From assembly GCA_043778315.1 (NCBI GenBank), contig JAYWGJ010000036.1, positions 1-10,117 of the forward strand: a stretch of DNA of 10,117 nucleotides. Direction: 5' to 3'. This document shows, in pieces, positions 6,026 through 10,117 of the stretch. Origin of the DNA: JBEEMU01 sp043778315 (GTDB lineage: Bacteria; Bacteroidota; Bacteroidia; Chitinophagales; Saprospiraceae). Numbering within the stretch: the first letter of the stretch is position 1; every line of letters begins with the position of its first letter. A program made the translations under genes and the position numbers. The notes beneath the pieces were generated by a model, which was not told the origin of the DNA, did not search any database, and saw only the letters and a list, made by a program, of their open reading frames with translations.

Positions 6026-8539
6026 CTACTCCTGAAAATACACCCGTTTCACCCGCTCCGACACGTTCGTAAACACCTCGTAAGGAATAGACGAGAGCGC
6101 GGCAGCGATATTTTGCACGGCGTATTGCGCGCCAAAAACCTCTACTTCGCTGCCTTCTTGCGCCGCCGCGATGTCGGTCACGTCAATCATCGTCATATCC
6201 ATACAGACATTGCCGACCACAGGCGCGAGCTGTCCGTGCAGCAGCACCGCGCCGCGCCCGTTGCTTAGTTGCCGACCAAAACCGTCCGCGTAACCGATAC
6301 TTATCGTCGCAATCCGCATCGCTTTTTCGGCGAAACGCATACGATTATAGCCTACACTTTCGCCTGCCGCTACGTTTTTTATCTGCGAAACCGTCGCTTT
6401 CAGCGCAAGGACGGTCTGCAAACGCGACTGCAAAACCGCGCCGCTATCGATGCCATACAAACCGATACCGAGCCGAACCATGTCCATTTGATAGCCGCCG
6501 AAGCGCGTGATGCCGCCAGAATTAAGGACATGCCGCAACGGACGGTAGCCGATAGCCGCCGCCAAACGCTCGTACATCGCCTCAAATTTTTGGACTTGCT
6601 CGTGCGTAAACGCGTCGTGTAGCGGATTATCGGTAGCGACCAAATGCGTAAAAATAGACACAATTTGAATATTTTGCTGCTTCGGATAATCCACCAACCA
6701 ATCCATATCGTCCGCCTCAAAACCCAAACGGCGCATACCTGTATCCATTTTTAGGTGTATCGGATAAGATTTATGTTCGGGAAAACGGCGTAAGTGATTC
6801 AGGAATTGCGCCAGCGTGTTGCGGCTAAATATTTCGGGTTCAAGTCCGTAGCGAATCAGATTATCTAAGCTATTTTCCTCGATATTCATCACCATAATCG
6901 GCGTTTTGATGCCAATTTTGCGCAATTCCACGCCTTCGTCGGTGTAGGCGACGGCGAGGTAATCCGCTTTTTCGAACTCCAAAAGCCGCGCTACACGGTC
7001 AGAGCCACTGCCGTAAGCTGCCGCTTTTACCATCACCATCAGTTTGGTAGTTGGCAAAAGTAGCGACCGATACAAGCGAAAATTGTGCGAGAGCGCAGTC
7101 AAATTCACCTCGAGCGTCGTGCGGTGTTGCTTCAATATCAGCCTTTCGGCGATGCGCTCAAACGCGAATTTGCGCGCCCCTTTTAGCAATATCGTTTCGG
7201 ACAAAAACGGTATTTCCGCCCAAGCGGACAAAAAATCGTCGGTTGTAGCAAACGAAAAAAACTGTTTTTGCTTGTTTTTTTTATTAAAATATTTCGCTAA
7301 CGCGCCAATTTCGCTACCAATACCAATCACGCGAATAAGCGGCTGCGTCGCGAGCAGTTCCGCGACGGCTTTATAGAGCGTTTCGGGCGTTTTTCCACTT
7401 TGCAAAATGTCGGAAAGTACGACCGTCAGGCGGCGGTCGGCGGTATGTTGCTGCCGCACAAAGTCCAGCGCGATACGCAAACTATCCATATCCGAGCTGT
7501 AGCTATCGTTAATTACGGTGCAGCCGTTGATGCCCACCCGAAGCTCCAAACGCAGTGCAACCGCCTCGAGTGTTTCCATTCGTGTAGCGATAAGTTCGGC
7601 ATCATAAGCTATATAAAGCATTGTTGTCCAACAAGTTATAGCGTTTTCTATCGATGCGTCGTCGGTGAATGGTATCGTTATCGATATTTCTTGTTCGTTG
7701 TAAACGGCTTGTATAGTTGTAGCTAAACTATTTTTTTGCGTAGCAATAATGCACAAATTAGCGGTTGTGTCGCTCCGCGACCAAGTAAAATGATTGGGCA
7801 AATGCAAGGCATCAATAGCGGTTTTGATAGCTGTATTATCTAAACAAAAAATAACGGTATCGGCATCTTTAAACAAAATAGCCTTCTCTTTTGCTTTCGC
7901 TAATTCGTCGGGAAAACCTTCGCTATGCGCCGTGCCAAGATTGGTAAAAATACCAATATTTGGCTTGATTATCGCCTCCAAATGCGCCATTTCGCCAGTT
8001 TGTGATACGCCAGCCTCAAAAATCGCTAAATTATGGTCGGTGTTGATTGCCCAAACTGAAAGCGGCACGCCTAACTGCGAATTGTAGCTTTTTGGACTCC
8101 GAACGATGCTGAAATCGGCGCAAAGCAAGTGATACAACCACTCTTTTACAATCGTTTTGCCGTTGCTGCCCGTAATGCCGATGGTGCGCAAAGCGTCAAA
8201 ATGCAAGCGATGCGCCCTAACTATCGCTTGCAACGCCGCCAAAGTGTTATTTACAACAATAAAAACACTGTCTTTTATTATTTTTTTATCGATATTATTA
8301 TAAAAATAATTATTTTTTTCTACCAAAAAACAACGCACACCTGCGTCATACGCCGCCTCGATATATCGATGCCCGTCCACGTTTGCGTTGCGTAAAGCGA
8401 TAAAAATGGCGCGGTCGACTTGCGGCGCGGGTCGGCGACTATCATATATAAGGTGCGCAACTGTCGCCTGCTGCTGCAACCGCTTGTTGCCCGCGAGCGT
8501 CGCGTCGCATACCTGCGCTAAATATTTTGGAGTGTACAT
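6026..8539 (-). CDS. Bifunctional UDP-N-acetylmuramoyl-tripeptide--D-alanyl-D-alanine ligase / alanine racemase
   Basis: This 837-residue fusion carries two steps of peptidoglycan precursor synthesis in the cytoplasm. Residues 1 to about 470 are MurF, which joins D-Ala-D-Ala to the UDP-MurNAc-tripeptide with ATP. Visible are YDSR (32-35) of the UDP-binding domain, the ATP loop GITGSNGKT (121-129), the central segment FEAGVSQTGEM to TNLGTAHSEGF (174-209), NDSYS (344-348, the usual N/D-D-x-Y-N site), and KGAR (453-456) of the C-terminal domain. Residues about 475-837 are a PLP-dependent alanine racemase, converting L-Ala to D-Ala. The PLP lysine is Lys505 in VMVKAAAYGSG, the second catalytic base Tyr731 in ESVGYNRMRF, and the conserved KMDTGMRRLGF is at 597-607. 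Length and order match the MurF-Alr fusions known in Bacteroidota, and no key residue is missing. The start at 8539-8537 gives a normal MurF N-terminus. It is transcribed divergently from gcvH. Confidence 0.97.
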   Translation of the reverse strand: MYTPKYLAQVCDATLAGNKRLQQQATVAHLIYDSRRPAPQVDRAIFIALRNANVDGHRYIEAAYDAGVRCFLVEKNNYFYNNIDKKIIKDSVFIVVNNTLAALQAIVRAHRLHFDALRTIGITGSNGKTIVKEWLYHLLCADFSIVRSPKSYNSQLGVPLSVWAINTDHNLAIFEAGVSQTGEMAHLEAIIKPNIGIFTNLGTAHSEGFPDELAKAKEKAILFKDADTVIFCLDNTAIKTAIDALHLPNHFTWSRSDTTANLCIIATQKNSLATTIQAVYNEQEISITIPFTDDASIENAITCWTTMLYIAYDAELIATRMETLEAVALRLELRVGINGCTVINDSYSSDMDSLRIALDFVRQQHTADRRLTVVLSDILQSGKTPETLYKAVAELLATQPLIRVIGIGSEIGALAKYFNKKNKQKQFFSFATTDDFLSAWAEIPFLSETILLKGARKFAFERIAERLILKQHRTTLEVNLTALSHNFRLYRSLLLPTTKLMVMVKAAAYGSGSDRVARLLEFEKADYLAVAYTDEGVELRKIGIKTPIMVMNIEENSLDNLIRYGLEPEIFSRNTLAQFLNHLRRFPEHKSYPIHLKMDTGMRRLGFEADDMDWLVDYPKQQNIQIVSIFTHLVATDNPLHDAFTHEQVQKFEAMYERLAAAIGYRPLRHVLNSGGITRFGGYQMDMVRLGIGLYGIDSGAVLQSRLQTVLALKATVSQIKNVAAGESVGYNRMRFAEKAMRIATISIGYADGFGRQLSNGRGAVLLHGQLAPVVGNVCMDMTMIDVTDIAAAQEGSEVEVFGAQYAVQNIAAALSSIPYEVFTNVSERVKRVYFQE

Positions 8540-8559
8540 TTTTTATTCGTATTGAAGTG

Positions 8560-8567
8560 CAAATATC
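8560..8567 (-). promoter_or_regulatory. Possible promoter box of the MurF/racemase gene
   Basis: The minus strand reads GATATTTG, which agrees with TAnnTTTG except at the first base. It lies 20 bases before the start codon at 8539, so the leader would be very short. A -33 box is not clear. The 146-base divergent spacer (8540-8685) must hold the promoters of both genes. Confidence 0.35.
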
Positions 8568-8596
8568 GTTTAAAAATAAGTTATTTTCTATTAAGG

Positions 8597-8628
8597 TTTA
8601 CTTTTTTTGTGCAAACTATGTACCTTTG
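8597..8628 (+). promoter_or_regulatory. Bacteroidota-type promoter of gcvH
   Basis: TACCTTTG at 8621-8628 is a full match to the -7 box TAnnTTTG. TTTA at 8597-8600 lies 20 bases upstream as a weak -33 box. The start of transcription would be near 8635, with a leader of about 50 bases that is A/T-rich and lacks a Shine-Dalgarno sequence. It probably serves gcvH and the following vanZ-like gene. Confidence 0.6.
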
Positions 8629-8685
8629 CTACACAAGTGAAAAAGTGCATACTTAAAACAATTTTTATTACCATAAAATTATAAA

Positions 8686-9066
8686 ATGAACGTTCCAGAC
8701 AATCTGAAATACACGCAAGACCACGAGTGGGTGCGCTTGGAGGCAGACGGCACTGTTTTGGTGGGCATCACTGATTTTGCGCAAAGCAATTTGGGCGATA
8801 TTGTGTATGTCGATATCAGTACGGTAGGCAAAACGGTGGCTAAAAACGAAGTTTTTGGTACAGTAGAGGCGGTAAAAACGGTCGCAGACCTTTTTATGCC
8901 GATTGACGGTGAGGTCATCGCGTTCAATACGCACTTAGATACCGCGCCCGAGTCCGTTAATTCTGACCCGTATAGCGACGGCTGGATGGTGCGCGTCCGC
9001 CCTACACACGCGGCTGACGTAGCGGGATTGATGTCGGCAGCCGATTATGCGGCGCATACGGCATAG
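8686..9066 (+). CDS. gcvH: Glycine cleavage system H protein
   Basis: This is the lipoylated carrier protein that shuttles the aminomethyl group of glycine between the P, T and L proteins of the glycine cleavage complex in the cytoplasm. The 126 residues match the usual family length. The protein opens with the typical NLKYTQDHEWVR, followed by VGITDFAQSNLGDIVYVD. The lipoyl-attachment lysine is Lys64 in GTVEAVKTVADLF, in the expected place of the family's ESVKAVSDL. PIDGEVIAFN and SDPYSDGWMVRV complete the hammerhead fold. The other glycine cleavage genes are not in the window, and gcvH is often unlinked from them in this phylum. The stop is doubled (TAG at 9064-9066, TAA at 9067-9069). No terminator separates it from the next gene. 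Confidence 0.97.
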   Translation: MNVPDNLKYTQDHEWVRLEADGTVLVGITDFAQSNLGDIVYVDISTVGKTVAKNEVFGTVEAVKTVADLFMPIDGEVIAFNTHLDTAPESVNSDPYSDGWMVRVRPTHAADVAGLMSAADYAAHTA

Positions 9067-9113
9067 TAAGTAGTTTATTGATAAACAACACATTATACAT
9101 TAATAAAAATATA

Positions 9114-9464
9114 ATGTTAAATAGAATAGTTGCCGTTTTTTGGGCGACCCTTATTGCTGTGCTATCACTGCTCCCCAATAAAGTGATGCCAAAAATAGAT
9201 TGGGACATGATAACGCCCGATAAGGCAGGGCATTTCGCTTTTTATGGCGTGTTGTGTGTGTTAGTCTTGCGCGCTGCGCCGTTAAAATACGCGGCGGCGG
9301 CGGCGGTCAGCTGTGCCTTATATGGTGTGCTGATGGAGTATTTGCAGTTTTACCTCACGCCCGACCGTATGTTCGAGTATCCTGATATGCTCGCGAATGC
9401 GATAGGTTGCGCAGCCGCGTATTTGGTAATGTGGTTGTTTACAAGGAAAAAAATAACTGAGTGA
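9114..9464 (+). CDS. VanZ-family small integral membrane protein
   Basis: The 116-residue protein has four hydrophobic segments (about 4-21, 38-54, 58-80 and 93-110). It carries the marks of the VanZ-like family: DKAGHFAFYGVL (36-47) at the start of the second helix, YGVLMEYLQ (70-78), and R-x-FEYPDMLANAIG (85-98) before the fourth. The family is named after a teicoplanin-resistance accessory protein, but most members, including short ones next to gcvH in Bacteroidota, have no known role. Resistance should not be inferred. ATG 9114 is chosen because it gives a clean N-terminal membrane helix; TTG 9078 would add twelve polar residues. The 47-base gap after gcvH holds no clear promoter or terminator, so cotranscription is likely. 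Confidence 0.85.
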   Translation: MLNRIVAVFWATLIAVLSLLPNKVMPKIDWDMITPDKAGHFAFYGVLCVLVLRAAPLKYAAAAAVSCALYGVLMEYLQFYLTPDRMFEYPDMLANAIGCAAAYLVMWLFTRKKITE

Positions 9465-9661
9465 TATTTAGGAATTATATACTTGTTAGTTAAACCCTAA
9501 ACTACTGAGGTGGGGTGTCGGAAAGTTGTGAAAAAAAGTGGATATAGGGTATTGTATGTGTAAGAAAACGTGTATCATCCCAATTTCCCCACAGCGTCAA
9601 ACAGAGTTATTGCACGGAGTTCTCACAGAGTTTTTGTGCTTGGTTTTTGAGTTCACCGAGT

Positions 9662-9696
9662 ATTTAAGCCAATTTTCTTTGAAAATTAGCTTAAAT
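9662..9696. repeat. 16-bp hairpin inside the inverted-repeat element
   Basis: The arms 9662-9677 and 9681-9696 pair at 15 of 16 positions around the loop TTT. The outer part is ATTTAAG with CTTAAAT and the inner part AATTTTC with GAAAATT, with one C-A mismatch between them. It has no T-run after it on either strand, so it is not a typical terminator. Confidence 0.7.
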
Positions 9697-9766
9697 TTGA
9701 CCAATAGTTTTGAAAAATGTGCTTTTTGAAAAATAAAAAACGTATGCAAGTAAGAAAGGCTCGGCA

Positions 9767-9802
9767 AGTTTTATTAAAAAATCAAAATTTTTTAATAAAA
9801 CT
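9767..9802. repeat. Perfect 15-bp A/T hairpin inside the inverted-repeat element
   Basis: AGTTTTATTAAAAAA (9767-9781) and its exact reverse complement (9788-9802) enclose the loop TCAAAA. The stem is almost wholly A-T. It lies directly before the right arm of the larger inverted repeat. Confidence 0.75.
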
Positions 9803-9910
9803 GCTCCGTGAACTTAAAGTGGTCTGGTAGTAAAAAAACTCCGTGAAAACCCGGTGAAAATACGCTGTAAAACGCTGTGGGAAAGTAAAAAGACTATTTG
9901 AAAGTGTGGG

Positions 9911-9924
9911 TTTGTTCGAACAAA
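9911..9924. repeat. Perfect 14-bp palindrome TTTGTTCGAACAAA
   Basis: This sequence equals its own reverse complement with no spacer, as in binding sites for dimeric regulators. It lies about 450 bases after the last clear gene and about 160 bases before a possible start codon at 10082. No regulator can be named. Confidence 0.5.
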
Positions 9925-9955
9925 AATACTCCAAAATACAACTTTTTGACACCAT

Positions 9956-9974
9956 ACTTGTAAGGTTTACAAGT
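9956..9974. repeat. Perfect 8-bp hairpin
   Basis: ACTTGTAA (9956-9963) pairs exactly with TTACAAGT (9967-9974) around the loop GGT. No T-run follows on the plus strand. It could be a binding site or part of the untranslated region of a gene starting beyond it. Confidence 0.45.
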
Positions 9975-10081
9975 TAGAAAAAATACCGACACACCAAAAC
10001 GTGTTTTTTTCGCATCTACCTTATTGTACCAATTATCATAAGAATAATCGCACTCCATTTCCGCTTCTCAACTCCGTTTCA

Positions 10082-10117
10082 ATGGATTTTCGTACCCTTT
10101 CTATCCTATTATTCAAC
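10082..10117 (+). CDS. Possible 5' end of a gene running off the window
   Basis: ATG at 10082 opens 12 codons to the last base (MDFRTLSILLFN), a short, increasingly hydrophobic N-terminus that could begin a membrane or secreted protein. The only promoter-like sequence seen is TACCTTAT at 10017-10024, a partial match to the -7 box. With so few codons this is little more than an open frame. The minus strand is also open here, so the orientation of the next gene is undecided. Confidence 0.22.
   Translation, partial: MDFRTLSILLFN

Larger units (their letters stand above)
9587..9885. repeat. About 300-bp diverged inverted repeat built of roughly 11-nt units
   Basis: The left arm (9587-9660) begins CCCCACAGCG, continues with CACGGAG and CACAGAG units, and ends GAGTTCACCGAG. 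The reverse complement of the right arm (9804-9885) begins CCCACAGCG, has CACCGGG and CACGGAG units in the same order, and ends AAGTTCACGGAG. The two clearly share ancestry but have several mismatches and small gaps. Within the right arm, CTCCGTGAAAA, CCCGGTGAAAA and TACGCTGTAAAA follow head to tail with a spacing of 11-12 bases; CTCCGTGAA occurs at 9804-9812 and 9839-9847, and ACGCTGT at 9862-9868 and 9872-9878. Two hairpins lie between the arms and are listed separately. It may be a dispersed noncoding repeat. Confidence 0.55.
9465..10117. other. Long region without a convincing gene, rich in inverted repeats
   Basis: These 653 bases are AT-rich and hold no reading frame with coding character; the 63-codon frame at 9538-9729 runs through inverted repeats and has no recognisable protein features. 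Bases 9465-9586 show nothing definite. Bases 9587-9885 form a diverged inverted-repeat element with two hairpins. Bases 9911-9924 and 9956-9974 are small palindromes. The last 40 bases may contain the start of a gene. No terminator of the classical type follows the vanZ-like gene. Confidence 0.6.

Noticed and set aside
6007..6072. Short plus-strand frame starting MTKKIFSTPEN at the end of the racemase gene
   Set aside because: Most of it lies antisense to the conserved C-terminal codons of the MurF/racemase gene, and it is only 21 codons long.
9114..9464. Glycopeptide resistance function for the VanZ-like protein
   Set aside because: No other van genes are present, and most VanZ-like proteins are unrelated to resistance. 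The link to gcvH points to an ordinary Bacteroidota gene pair.
9538..9729. 63-codon plus-strand open frame after the vanZ-like gene
   Set aside because: It lies across the left arm and hairpin of the inverted repeat, starts without a promoter, and has no recognisable protein features.
9587..9885. CRISPR array from the repeated short units
   Set aside because: The units are about 11 nt, contiguous and diverged, with no unique spacers of constant length and no cas genes.
10036..10116. Minus-strand frame open to the window end (LNNRIERVRKSIETELRSG and onward to a TGA)
   Set aside because: It could be the last 26 codons of a gene entering from the right, but it is too short to judge and competes with the plus-strand ATG at 10082.

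Overview
The window looks like a chromosomal segment of a member of the Bacteroidota. The evidence is a fused MurF-alanine racemase gene, which is a known arrangement in that phylum, promoter boxes of the TAnnTTTG type, the absence of Shine-Dalgarno sequences, a gcvH-vanZ pair, and a large OmpA-type outer-membrane protein with an N-terminal barrel. I cannot name a genus. Most of the genes are ordinary housekeeping or envelope genes. The unusual material lies in the intergenic regions.

Layout. Bases 3-1070 (+) are the 3' part of a gene for a probable outer-membrane or surface protein that begins before the window. Bases 1189-3558 (+) encode a 789-residue secreted OmpA-family protein, followed by a perfect 18-bp bidirectional terminator (3569-3608). 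The next 500 bases hold no intact gene. They contain a 168-bp foldback (MITE-like) element at 3633-3800, two promoter-like boxes facing left, and the last 59 codons of an oligopeptide-type ABC permease on the minus strand (3906-4085), a clear deletion remnant. A canonical promoter then drives two overlapping genes of unknown function (4137-4409 and 4399-5685, +). Bases 5686-6025 are intergenic and fold into a nested inverted-repeat structure with an A/T hairpin tail.

Bases 6026-8539 (-) encode the bifunctional MurF/alanine racemase. This one polypeptide makes D-alanine from L-alanine and, with the D-Ala-D-Ala product of Ddl, adds the dipeptide to the peptidoglycan precursor. It diverges from gcvH (8686-9066, +), the lipoyl carrier of the glycine cleavage system, which is followed closely by a small VanZ-family membrane protein gene (9114-9464, +). 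From 9465 to the end there is no convincing gene except perhaps a start codon at the very edge (10082). This stretch holds a diverged inverted repeat of about 300 bp (9587-9885), built from roughly 11-nt phased units and containing two strong hairpins, plus further small palindromes.

No defence system, CRISPR array, transposase, rRNA or tRNA was recognised. The best candidates for something undescribed are the three noncoding foldback elements, a possible leftward small RNA between 3856 and 3569, and the conserved-looking overlapping pair at 4137-5685. No function is claimed for any of them.
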